From: Filomicrobium insigne
GTDB taxonomy: Bacteria; Pseudomonadota; Alphaproteobacteria; Rhizobiales; Hyphomicrobiaceae
NCBI RefSeq assembly: GCF_900104305.1
Contig: NZ_FNJC01000001.1
Coordinates: 1,005,543-1,069,542, forward strand
DNA: 64,000 bases
Direction: 5' to 3'
The stretch's first letter is position 1. Each line of letters begins with the position of its first letter. Both the position numbers and the translations under genes were made by a program. This document shows positions 9,842-18,382 of this stretch, piece by piece. The notes under the pieces are model-generated. The model was not told the DNA's origin, made no database searches, and saw only the letters and a program-made list of their open reading frames with translations.

Positions 9842-12127
9842 TCACAACTCGACACCGTGGCGTTCAGCAAAATTCACCAGATTTGCATGCAAATCGATGT
9901 CCGTTTTTCCCAGAAGGATATCCAGCCGTTCCGCCAACTGACCCGCATTCAGCGACAAGACCATCGCTTTAATCGGACCGATTGAGGAAGCCGCCATTGA
10001 CAGCGAACGGCACCCGAGACCGATCAAGGCCATCGCACTCAGAGGACTTCCAGCCATTTCACCGCAAACGGTTAGTGGGACAGATTGCTCACTAGCCTTC
10101 GTGATGAGGTGTTTAAGCGCACGCATCGGTGCGATGGACAACGGATCATAGCGGCTCGCCACCTGGGCGTTGGTGCGATCGGCCGCAAACAGGAACTGCA
10201 ATAAGTCGTTGGATCCCACCGAGATGAAATCCACCTTCGGCAGCAGTGCGTCCAATTCGTACAGAAGACTCGGCACCTCAAGCATTGCGCCAACGTTCAA
10301 CGTACTCGGCAACGGGTAACCATGACGTTTGGCATGCACGAGCTCCTTGTCGAGCAGGCTGCGCAGCTCATCCATCTCCGATGACATGCTCAACATCGGA
10401 ACCATCATGTCTAGGCGTCGACCATTCGCCGCACGCAGAAGCGCGCGAACCTGCGCCCGGAAGAGCGCTGGACGATCCAGAACCATGCGCGTAGCGCGCC
10501 ACCCCATCGCGGGGTTCTCTTCGGGCAACGCGCTTAAATAAGGGAGCATCTTATCGCCGCCGATATCGAGTGTTCGGAACACGACCGGCTTACCGGCGGC
10601 TTCGGCGAGCACCGCGCGATAAGCCTCGGCCTGCTGCATGAGGCGCGGCATTTTCTCAGACAGCATGAATTGAATTTCGGTGCGGAACAGCCCCACGCCT
10701 TCGGCGCCCGATTCCTCAAGATGAGGCATATCAGCAATTAGGCCGGCATTCATAGAAAGTCGAATAGGGATGCCATCGACTGTGACTGCAGGAACGTCTC
10801 GCAGCTTGTGGTAACGCTCCTGCCGCTTTGCGCGAAAGCGAACCTTGTCGGAGTATGATTTAACAAGGTCGGCGGACGGCCTGACGTGGACTTCGCCGGT
10901 TTCCCCATCAACAATAACCGCGTCCCCGTTCGCGACATGCTCCACGATGCGACGCGCTTGGCCGATCGCTGCAATTCCGAGTGCCTTGGCGACGATCGCG
11001 ACGTGACTTTGCCGACTGCCATCCTCAACAATCAGGCCACGCAACCGAGTCCGGTCGTAGTCCAGCAATTCGGCCGGCCCCATCGTGCGCGCAATGAGAA
11101 TTGCGTCGGGTGGTAATTCGACTGGCCGATCCTCGCCCGTGTGGCCCGTCAAAATCCGCAGCAGCCGATCAGACAAATCATCCAGATCGCGGACACGTTC
11201 ACGCCAGTAAGGATCGGCATGGCGCAACATCTGAGCGCGCGTGCTGTTTTGAACGCGCTCGACAGCAGCTTCGGCGGTCAGCCCTCCCTTAACAGCCTCA
11301 CCCAGCCGACGTTGCCAGCCACGATCCTTTGCAAACATCCGATACGCTTCGAGAACGTCGCGGTGTTCGCCATCTGCCAGTAGCCGGTCGTGCTCAAACA
11401 TCTCGTCGAGAGAGGTGTGCAAGGCCGCCAACGCCGCCTCGAGACGCCCAAGTTCCACGGCCGGATCGTCGGCCATCAAGGTGCTGACGACGACCCTCGG
11501 TTCGTGGAGCACGGCATGTCCAAGTGCGATGCCGTCGGAGATAACCTCGCCTTTGATGACTGCTGAGAGAGATTTTGAGATCTCAATGTCGGCCTCGGTT
11601 CCCGAGACGGCACCGGAAACCAAAAGCTCAGCGATCACCATCGCCGTGGCCTGGAGCACCTCGGTGTCGTCCTCGGAGTAATGCTTTGCCGTGTGGTTCT
11701 GTACGACCAAAACCCCAATGACTTGTCCGGAACGCTGGATCGGCACCGCAAGCAGTGAGTGATAAGCTTCTTCGCCCGTCTCAGGACGATAAGAGAACGC
11801 CGGATGGGATTGCGCGTCGGGCTCGTTGATGGGCACCGCGAGTTCGGCGCAGCGCCCAACGAGGCCTTCGCCGCGATTCAGTCGCGTATTGTGCACTGCT
11901 TCCCGGTGGAGACCTTCCGTAGCAAATAGCTCTAGAGAATGGTCGCGGCGTTTGAGATAGATAGAGCAGACCTCGGCAACCATGACGCCGGCAATCTGGC
12001 GCACGATCTTGTCCAGGCGTGATTGACCATCGCCAGGCTCGGCCAGAATCTCGCGCAAGCGCCGCATGATGACACGCAGTGCTGGCTCGGACGCCGATAT
12101 GCGGGGTTCGTCACCGCCTCGTCTCAT
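9842..12127 (-). CDS. ptsP: phosphoenolpyruvate-protein phosphotransferase PtsP (EI-Ntr)
   Basis: First enzyme of the nitrogen-related phosphotransferase system: it autophosphorylates with PEP and passes the phosphate to NPr and then EIIA-Ntr, which controls nitrogen, potassium and stress responses. The 761 aa split into an N-terminal GAF sensor domain (about 1-170), the phosphohistidine domain with GSRQSHVAIVAKALGI around residue 370, and the PEP-binding TIM-barrel domain with GLFRTEIQFM and the catalytic cysteine in TVCGEMAGSP. The GAF domain distinguishes it from sugar-PTS enzyme I. It lies downstream of lysC in the usual alphaproteobacterial order. Confidence 0.96.
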   Translation of the reverse strand: MRRGGDEPRISASEPALRVIMRRLREILAEPGDGQSRLDKIVRQIAGVMVAEVCSIYLKRRDHSLELFATEGLHREAVHNTRLNRGEGLVGRCAELAVPINEPDAQSHPAFSYRPETGEEAYHSLLAVPIQRSGQVIGVLVVQNHTAKHYSEDDTEVLQATAMVIAELLVSGAVSGTEADIEISKSLSAVIKGEVISDGIALGHAVLHEPRVVVSTLMADDPAVELGRLEAALAALHTSLDEMFEHDRLLADGEHRDVLEAYRMFAKDRGWQRRLGEAVKGGLTAEAAVERVQNSTRAQMLRHADPYWRERVRDLDDLSDRLLRILTGHTGEDRPVELPPDAILIARTMGPAELLDYDRTRLRGLIVEDGSRQSHVAIVAKALGIAAIGQARRIVEHVANGDAVIVDGETGEVHVRPSADLVKSYSDKVRFRAKRQERYHKLRDVPAVTVDGIPIRLSMNAGLIADMPHLEESGAEGVGLFRTEIQFMLSEKMPRLMQQAEAYRAVLAEAAGKPVVFRTLDIGGDKMLPYLSALPEENPAMGWRATRMVLDRPALFRAQVRALLRAANGRRLDMMVPMLSMSSEMDELRSLLDKELVHAKRHGYPLPSTLNVGAMLEVPSLLYELDALLPKVDFISVGSNDLLQFLFAADRTNAQVASRYDPLSIAPMRALKHLITKASEQSVPLTVCGEMAGSPLSAMALIGLGCRSLSMAASSIGPIKAMVLSLNAGQLAERLDILLGKTDIDLHANLVNFAERHGVEL

Positions 12128-12358
12128 TTCAACAGGCCCACCGCCGCTTCAAAGTTCCGAACTATAGCTAGTCCGACCCGCTCAGAAGGAAATCTTTGCC
12201 CGACCGTAGGTAGAAATTACAGCCACGCCAGAGGGACGCAACCGACTTGCCTTATTGCACTGGCAATTGCGCCGCCGTGGCCTGCTTCCTAGAGGTCAAA
12301 TAAGGCCGCGAAAGGTACGCGTTGTTTGGCGCTCGTTTGCGCCGCAACACCGCTCGCT

Positions 12359-13621
12359 TCAGGTTGCGTCCAGACCAAATCCCTCATGAAGGGTGCGCAC
12401 AGCAAGTTCAGCATAGTCGGAGTTTATCAGCACGCTGACCTTAATCTCAGATGTTGAGATTGCGAGAATGTTGATGCCTTTATCCGAGAGGATTTGAAAC
12501 ATTTTTGCAGCAACGCCCGCATGGCTCCGCATGCCGATACCAATGATGGACACCTTTACCACATCGGCAGAACTACGCACGTCGAGATAGCCAAGGTCTT
12601 GCTTAACCTTTTCCAGAACCTGCAAGGCGCGCGGCAACTCGTTGGCCCCGACGGTAAACGTCATGTCGGTGTGTGCACCGTCTGGCGTGACATTCTGGAC
12701 GATCATGTCGACGTTTATGCCAGCCTCCGCGAGTGGCCCGAAGATTCGCGCGGCGATACCCGGTTTGTCCTGGACCTTGAGGATCGTGACTTTCGCCTCA
12801 TCCTTGGCGTAGGCGATTCCACTAACGACCTGGCCTTCCATAATCTCTTCCTCGCTGCAAACGGTCGTACCCAAGTCCTGTAGATTTCCAATGCTGACCG
12901 GTTTAATCGAGTCCGGTGCAGCAAAGCTGGAAAGCACCCTCAGCTTGATGCCATAAACCATAGCCAGCTCCACGGACCGCGTTTGCAGGACCTTGGAACC
13001 GAGAGAGGCCATTTCCAGCATTTCTTCATATGAAATCCGCGACAGGCGACGGGCCTCAGGCACAATTCGCGGATCGGTCGTATATACTCCGTCTACGTCG
13101 GTGTAGATATCACAGACATCGGCATTCAGTGCGACGGCAACAGCGACCGCGCTCGTGTCGGACCCGCCGCGTCCCAACGTCGCGATGCGTCCGTGCGTCG
13201 GCTCGATTCCCTGAAATCCAGTGACAACCGCGACCTCACCGCCTGCGACGCGCTCAACCAAACGGCCTGCATCAACCTTAGTGATGCGTGCGGCGCCGTG
13301 GGCCGTGTCGGTTTCCAACGGAATTTGCCAGCCCTGCCAGGACCGCGCCCGGATACCAATCGTCTGTAGTGCGATTGCCAACAAGCCTGCGGTTACCTGT
13401 TCGCCCGACGCGACGATGGCATCGTATTCCCGCGCGTCATGCAACGGCGAGACCTCGCGGACAAATCCAACAAGCTGGTTTGTAGCTCCCGCCATCGCCG
13501 AAACGACGACCGCAACCTGGTTGCCAGCATCGACTTCGCGTTTGACGTGCTGCGCCACATTCCGGATACGTTCGATGTTGGCGACGGACGTACCGCCAAA
13601 CTTCATAACAACCAAAGCCAT
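12359..13621 (-). CDS. lysC: aspartate kinase
   Basis: Phosphorylates L-aspartate, the first step to lysine, threonine, methionine and diaminopimelate. At 420 aa it is the typical monofunctional form. KFGGTSVAN near the N-terminus binds ATP and aspartate; GRGGSDTSAVAVA and DVDGVYTTDPR mark the kinase core. The last ~155 residues hold two ACT domains for feedback inhibition by end products. Start ATG (MALVVMKFGG) is fixed by homology. It is transcribed divergently from ubiG and is the first gene of the minus-strand run lysC-ptsP-HTH-prfA-prmC. Confidence 0.97.
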   Translation of the reverse strand: MALVVMKFGGTSVANIERIRNVAQHVKREVDAGNQVAVVVSAMAGATNQLVGFVREVSPLHDAREYDAIVASGEQVTAGLLAIALQTIGIRARSWQGWQIPLETDTAHGAARITKVDAGRLVERVAGGEVAVVTGFQGIEPTHGRIATLGRGGSDTSAVAVAVALNADVCDIYTDVDGVYTTDPRIVPEARRLSRISYEEMLEMASLGSKVLQTRSVELAMVYGIKLRVLSSFAAPDSIKPVSIGNLQDLGTTVCSEEEIMEGQVVSGIAYAKDEAKVTILKVQDKPGIAARIFGPLAEAGINVDMIVQNVTPDGAHTDMTFTVGANELPRALQVLEKVKQDLGYLDVRSSADVVKVSIIGIGMRSHAGVAAKMFQILSDKGINILAISTSEIKVSVLINSDYAELAVRTLHEGFGLDAT

Positions 13622-13902
13622 GGCGAATCCCGCGTGGCATCTAGAGTAAATAGCCGGTTAAAGACCTGGGAGAACACGAGAACACTCTCGCGCGGCAAAA
13701 GACCGCTTCTACGGCTCACCGGTTTTATCCAGCACCGCGTTACAAATTCATTGCCGTCCCGACGGATTGGGGCATGTCATAGCGGCTTGGTGAACACAGA
13801 GCAACAGGATCAGGCACCTTGACTATGGTCTGAGCGCGCGCGACGAATGCCTGTATTATCGCAGACCATTCAGCATCCACACGAAACAAGGCTCCGTTTT
13901 CC

Positions 13903-14667
13903 ATGACAGTATCGACGCAGGGCCATTCCGACGGCAACGTCGATCCACGCGAAGTTCAACGGTTTGCCGAGATTGCCGAAACCTGGTGGGATCCGAATGG
14001 TCCCTTCCGGCCTTTGCACAAGATTGGTCCCGCGCGGCTCAGCTTTATTCGCAACGCACTCGCCCGGCACTATCAGCGCGACTCGGGCGGCGTTCGCATC
14101 CTAGATGGACTGAAGATTTTGGATGTGGGTTGCGGCGGTGGTCTTATTTGTGAACCGCTCGCTAGGCTTGGTGCGCAGGTAACAGGCATTGATCCCGCGG
14201 AAGAAAGCATCAGCGCCGCAGAGGTCCACGCCAACATCAACGGGCTGGATATTGATTATCGCGCAGCGCGCATTGAACAAATCGCGTCGAGCGAAGAACG
14301 GTTTGATGCCGTGATGTGCCTGGAAGTGGTCGAGCATGTGCCGGACCCAGCCGCATTCATCAGCCTCTGTGCCACAGCATTGAAGCCGGGCGGGCTTATG
14401 ATCGCATCCACATTAAATCGGACTTTGAAGTCGTTTGCGCTGGCTATCGTTGCCGCCGAGTACGTCCTTGGATGGGTTGATCGCGGCACGCACCGCTGGG
14501 ATCGGTTCGTAACACCTGATGAGCTGCAATCCGCGCTTGAAAACGCGGGTTTGACCGATGTCCGCTTTGAAGGGGTCGTCTACAATCCGTTGGAGGATCG
14601 CTGGTCAACTGCGGCGGATACAGACGTCAACTATATGGCGGCGGCTCTAAAGCCGCACGCCACCTAA
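13903..14667 (+). CDS. ubiG: ubiquinone biosynthesis O-methyltransferase UbiG
   Basis: SAM-dependent enzyme that carries out both O-methylations in ubiquinone synthesis. 254 aa. The N-terminal signature EVQRFAEIAETWWDPNGPFRPLHKIGP is cut here to FAEIAETWWDPNGPF; the SAM motif is ILDVGCGGGLICEPLARLG, followed by the acidic end of motif II (VTGIDPAEE). The loop near the C-terminus (GTHRWDRFVTPDEL) is also typical. Start ATG follows an AAGG site. It is divergent from lysC, an arrangement common in alphaproteobacteria. Confidence 0.96.
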   Translation: MTVSTQGHSDGNVDPREVQRFAEIAETWWDPNGPFRPLHKIGPARLSFIRNALARHYQRDSGGVRILDGLKILDVGCGGGLICEPLARLGAQVTGIDPAEESISAAEVHANINGLDIDYRAARIEQIASSEERFDAVMCLEVVEHVPDPAAFISLCATALKPGGLMIASTLNRTLKSFALAIVAAEYVLGWVDRGTHRWDRFVTPDELQSALENAGLTDVRFEGVVYNPLEDRWSTAADTDVNYMAAALKPHAT

Positions 14668-14724
14668 CGCGACCGAACCCTGCCCTTAAAGCGAAGAGAT
14701 CCAGTCAGTCCGAGACTTTTTTTG

Positions 14725-14907
14725 TCAGCTTGCGTGCGGCCCACGCATTTGCAGCAGCGCTTTTTCGATTTGGCGCCACTCGGCGGCATCATCTTCTTTG
14801 CCGCCGCGCTCAAGTTCAGCAGCCTTCTGCGCTGCCTCGGCGATTGCCTTATCTCCCAGCGCCTCACGCATCTGGCGGGCGCGTTCCTGAACGTCCATTG
14901 CTCTCAT
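14725..14907 (-). CDS. small conserved helical protein
   Basis: 60-aa protein, almost entirely charged and alanine-rich (DVQERARQMREALGDKAIAE), predicted to be all helix. A GGAGG ribosome site sits 5 bases before the ATG, which supports translation. It resembles short unnamed proteins near ubiG in Hyphomicrobiales, but I assign no function. It converges on ubiG with ~57 bases between them. Confidence 0.65.
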   Translation of the reverse strand: MRAMDVQERARQMREALGDKAIAEAAQKAAELERGGKEDDAAEWRQIEKALLQMRGPHAS

Positions 14908-15027
14908 GGGGTCCTCCGTTCATTCTGGCCTCTCCTCAAGATAGGACCTGAAAGAACGCGATCCACCCCCGACGGTTCAGAATTAGCGCAGCCGCGCCTG
15001 CCACTGCGGAAAATCATACCGGCAGGA

Positions 15028-15558
15028 TTATCCCGGCAGGTGGCTGCCTTTCTTGAAATCCGCAATATGCGTGGCGAGTTCACCGTACTCGACACAGGAC
15101 GTGCCACAGCGAACGGCAATTTCTTTCAGCTCTGTTTCGGCTTTGAGAAGCTCCCCGCGTTGCAGATGCGCCTCGCCAAGATACGCGCGGGCTACGGTAT
15201 TGTCGGGATTCATCGCCAGCGCTTCAGCATAGTAGCCGAGTGCCTTGTCGACGTTTCCGAGCTTGCGAGTCGCAAAGCCGATATAGGTGAGAACGCGTGT
15301 GGTCCGCGGCTCCGCCTCATTGAGGTACGTCAGGGCTTCTTCGTAGCGCCCGTTCCGTGCCAGCCAATACCCGGCGTAGAATAGTTCACCGTCGGTGGCC
15401 GCAATTCGGGCTACGCAGGCGCGCCATTCGGGCGACGCTTTAGCGAAAGAGTCGCAGGCCGGATTGGCTGGGCCTATGTCCTTGGCTAAGACTGAACCTG
15501 TGGGAAGCGCGCCCAGGAGGAAGCCCAAAAGCGCAAGAGCCCAATATCGCCGTGCCAT
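15028..15558 (-). CDS. exported TPR protein
   Basis: 176-aa protein with a signal peptide (MARRYWALALLGFLLGALPTG, cleavage expected near SVLA-KD). The body has about three tetratricopeptide repeats (AGYWLARNGRYEEALTYLNE, then GNVDKALGYYAEALAMNPDN, then AYLGEAHLQRGELLKAETEL). TPRs bind partner proteins; the partner is unknown. I chose the ATG at 15558 because it begins the signal peptide and has AAAGG about 8 bases upstream; a longer frame starts at 15600 but adds only a basic tail. Cysteines C-terminal (VRCGTSCVEY) may form a disulfide. A second secreted TPR protein is at 59912-60556. Confidence 0.8.
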   Translation of the reverse strand: MARRYWALALLGFLLGALPTGSVLAKDIGPANPACDSFAKASPEWRACVARIAATDGELFYAGYWLARNGRYEEALTYLNEAEPRTTRVLTYIGFATRKLGNVDKALGYYAEALAMNPDNTVARAYLGEAHLQRGELLKAETELKEIAVRCGTSCVEYGELATHIADFKKGSHLPG

Positions 15559-15873
15559 CCGTTTCGCCTTTCTGGTTTTTCGTCGTGACTGCGGCTCCAC
15601 CGCTCCAAATCACCGTGTGCCGCTGGGCAGAGGAAAACCACATCGCCGCGACGCGGGCAAATCGCAAATTGCGGCTGCTGGGACAGCCCTCAAGCAAATA
15701 GATCTCCGTCCACGGCCCGGCTTCCCGAGCCCAAACAATGCACACCTTTGATATTGCTGCAAAATAATTGACAAAGCAGCGCCATTTTTTCAACGCAAAT
15801 TGAACGACTCGTGGATCGTCTACACACTTCATCGGTAGATCGTCCCGATCAAGCATGCGGGGGCACTTTGAAC
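15559..15873. other. divergent intergenic region
   Basis: About 315 bases between the exported TPR gene and the membrane thermonuclease gene, which point away from each other. A TTGACA hexamer near 15769 followed by an A/T-rich stretch could be a plus-strand -35 element, but no clear -10 follows at the right distance. I see no gene, repeat or RNA. Confidence 0.35.
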
Positions 15874-17295
15874 ATGTTCGGCTGGCGCAAACGTCGCGAC
15901 GGTTTCGAATGGCGCGAATACGTGCGCACGACGATTCTGGTACGTCGAAAAAAGCGACGTGAGCGCGTCGAGGAGGCCGGGAAGGCCGCCATTGACGGTT
16001 TGGCTGAAGCGGGACGGCGCGGTGCTGCAGCCGGTCGTCACGGCGCGGCTGCGGCTCAGCGCGGGCTTGGACAGGCCGGACGCCGGGCCGGCCACTTCAG
16101 CATTTTCGCAGCGCATTGGGCACGCGGCAACTTTCGCCGAGCTGCGGCTACGCTGGTTCCTATGGGAAAATCAGCGGCGCAGGCTGCAGGGCGGGCGAGT
16201 GTCGCAGCCGGACAGCGCGCCGGTCGCGCCGCTATCAAAGGAGGCCGCTACCTTGGCCACGCCGCACGCAGCAGTGGTGCCAAGGCCGCTCCTGTTCTCG
16301 CTCGCGGCGCAGCAAAGCTCGGCCCCTCCTTGCGAACGATTTCCACGCCGCAAACCGCCATGCCGCTGGCCATCGCTGGAGGTGCGGCCGTACTTGGCGC
16401 GGTAGCGCGGATTCCTCTGCATGGTTTTGACGCGACAACGCTTATCGCCGCGCTCATCGGGATCATGCTCCTCGGGCTCGCCGCCTTTCCACTTATCAGC
16501 ACCGGGAAAATCGAGTGGCCTTCATGGCTCCCTGCGCCCAAGTGGTCTACGCTTCCCCGACAACCCGCCACGTGGGCCCTGGGTGCTGCGGCCATCGCGA
16601 TTGTCGGGCTAATTGCGTCGTTGTTGATGGGCTGGGTGTCACTGCGCTCGCCGGTTGGCGTCGCCGACATCCTTCCCGATTTCAGCTCGCCCCCGGAGGT
16701 TGTCTCTGGCTATGCGGTATCGCTCACGGGTGACTCCATGAGGATCGAGGGACATGTGGTCCGGTTGGCGGATGTCGAAGCGCCGGAGCTAACGCAGACT
16801 TGCGATCGCGAAGATTCCAGAAGCTGGAATTGCGGACAATCAGCGCTTGATGCACTGCGCAGGCTGACCGGACGCGCCACCATCTCGTGCGACGTGCACT
16901 ACACGGATAGCTCCGGTCGCAAAGTTTCAACGTGCCGCAACGGGGATACGGACTTGGCCGCCGAAATGGTGCGCAGCGGTCATATCTTCGCGACGGGGAC
17001 CCTCTTTCCAACTTATGGAAGCCAGCAAGCGGAAGCCCAGTCTGCAAAAGCCGGACTTTGGAGCGGCTCTTCGAAGAGCCCGCAAGATTATCGCGATGAA
17101 CGCTGGGAAGCAGCAAGTCGCGCAGCTCCCGATGGGTGTCCGATAAAGGGTCGCGTGCTGTCGGGCGGCAAGGTCTATATCCTGCCGTGGTCTCGCAGCT
17201 ACGATAAATACAGCGTTCGCGACGGTCGCGGCGATCGGTGGTTTTGTAGCGAGGACGAAGCTCTCAGCGACGGCTGGAAATCCCTGGATAGCTGA
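15874..17295 (+). CDS. membrane-anchored thermonuclease-like protein
   Basis: 473-aa protein in three parts. Residues 1-150 are basic and strongly alanine-, glycine- and arginine-rich (AAAGRHGAAAAQRGLGQAGR). Then come transmembrane segments at about 165-215 and 235-260 (PLAIAGGAAVLGAV, LIAALIGIMLLGLAAFPLI, ALGAAAIAIVGLIASLLMGWV). The last ~190 residues resemble staphylococcal nuclease: VRLADVEAPEL supplies the expected Arg and Glu, and SGRKVSTCRNGDTDLAAEMV the second Arg region. Cysteines at QTCDRE, WNCGQ, ISCD and STCR suggest disulfides in the periplasm. I chose the ATG at 15874 (MFGWRKRRDG). It could be a nuclease or a nuclease-fold binding protein. A hairpin follows the stop. Confidence 0.8.
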   Translation: MFGWRKRRDGFEWREYVRTTILVRRKKRRERVEEAGKAAIDGLAEAGRRGAAAGRHGAAAAQRGLGQAGRRAGHFSIFAAHWARGNFRRAAATLVPMGKSAAQAAGRASVAAGQRAGRAAIKGGRYLGHAARSSGAKAAPVLARGAAKLGPSLRTISTPQTAMPLAIAGGAAVLGAVARIPLHGFDATTLIAALIGIMLLGLAAFPLISTGKIEWPSWLPAPKWSTLPRQPATWALGAAAIAIVGLIASLLMGWVSLRSPVGVADILPDFSSPPEVVSGYAVSLTGDSMRIEGHVVRLADVEAPELTQTCDREDSRSWNCGQSALDALRRLTGRATISCDVHYTDSSGRKVSTCRNGDTDLAAEMVRSGHIFATGTLFPTYGSQQAEAQSAKAGLWSGSSKSPQDYRDERWEAASRAAPDGCPIKGRVLSGGKVYILPWSRSYDKYSVRDGRGDRWFCSEDEALSDGWKSLDS

Positions 17296-17309
17296 CGGGG
17301 AGGGAAAAC

Positions 17310-17335
17310 GCCCGGCAGCGTGAGTGCAGCCGGGC
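17310..17335. terminator. terminator-like hairpin
   Basis: GCCCGGC (17310-17316) pairs perfectly with GCCGGGC (17329-17335) around a 12-base loop, just after the thermonuclease-like gene and before the converging dioxygenase pseudogene. No T run follows, so it may be a weak terminator or an mRNA-end stabiliser. Confidence 0.45.
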
Positions 17336-17347
17336 CATATCATCTCT

Positions 17348-18150
17348 CTATCCAATTGTTCCCAGCGCATTGCGGATCGCTGTCTCAACGGGCGCATAGC
17401 TCGACTCCGAGCGTTGCAAACTCAGAGGTCGCCTTAGCAGAAGCGGTGGCTGCGCCAGAAAGCGCGGTCGCGTTCCTCGATGCGGCTGGGGGAATGTACG
17501 AGGAAGGGATGGCAAAGATAGACTGTCCCAGCCGCTCCCGTTGCAGTCGCTTCGGGTAGCCCCTCTGTTTCTGGGATGCCGCTCACGACGAGTTCACCCA
17601 AGGTGAGACCCGCTTCACCTGCGGGCGCCAACGTACGAGCGATCTGTTTATGCGATCCGATCCTGATACGCGTGGGAGCGTCCGCATCCCCCACATCTGA
17701 GAACAGGAACAGCATCAAGAGAACCCGTCCTCACGACGTGATGTTCGCACGCCAGGACATGAAGTCTGGATTTTCAGTCCCGAAACTGACGTCGATGTGC
17801 CAACCCGCGTCCCCAGGATCTTCCGTCGACGCAAACCGCACCGGAAATGTGCCCATTGCGGCAGGCTGCAACCATCGCTCCTGGCCTACCAAGGCATCAA
17901 ACGCTTTGTGCGACGTGGCCGTGTTCGCTGCCTTTACGAAAGGCTCCTGAGTATAGTGGCTGAGCAGGATTACCGGTTTTGTCCATGTGGACGGATCGTC
18001 TGGATCGCACCCCGTATCCTTCCACAGTATGGACCGGGCCTCGTTGGCCAAATCGCGCGGGAAGGCACCATCCAGCCTGACGAGCCTATCTTCAATAAAC
18101 TGTTGGATTTGCGCGCCGCTCAGAGCGGGCGTGTGCTTATTCAATGGCAT
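17348..18150 (-). pseudogene. phytanoyl-CoA dioxygenase family protein, broken by a stop and a frameshift
   Basis: Read as one gene of about 267 codons, this encodes an Fe(II)/2-oxoglutarate-dependent oxygenase of the PhyH family. Two lesions break it. An in-frame TGA at 17731-17733 replaces the arginine expected between ANITS and GRVLLMLFLF. A G5 run on the plus strand (17488-17492) is one base short: adding one base makes VHS continue as PQPHRGTRPRFLAQPPLLLRR instead of PSRIEERDR, and the frame then runs to a TAG at 17348. The restored length is an exact number of codons. Iron-binding HID (in GWHIDVSF) and the distal histidine in CHPFLVH are preserved. The remnant is barely degraded, so inactivation is recent, or one or both lesions are sequencing errors. 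Confidence 0.85.
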
Positions 18151-18382
18151 GGATCTTTCAATATCAGCCCGTCACTCCGTCGCGTATTTCGATCTGGAGG
18201 CCGGGCGCAGAGTAGCATCCGGACGTGAAACGCCCGGGTCGAAGCCCGATTGCGCAACGGGCTCGGCGCTTACTGCAGTTCGAAGAACGCTGCTGCGATA
18301 TTGAAGATCTGAAACATCATGGCTCCTTGAATATGATCCGTAAACGCTGGAAGGCAACGAACGTTTGTGGATCTGCAGGATA

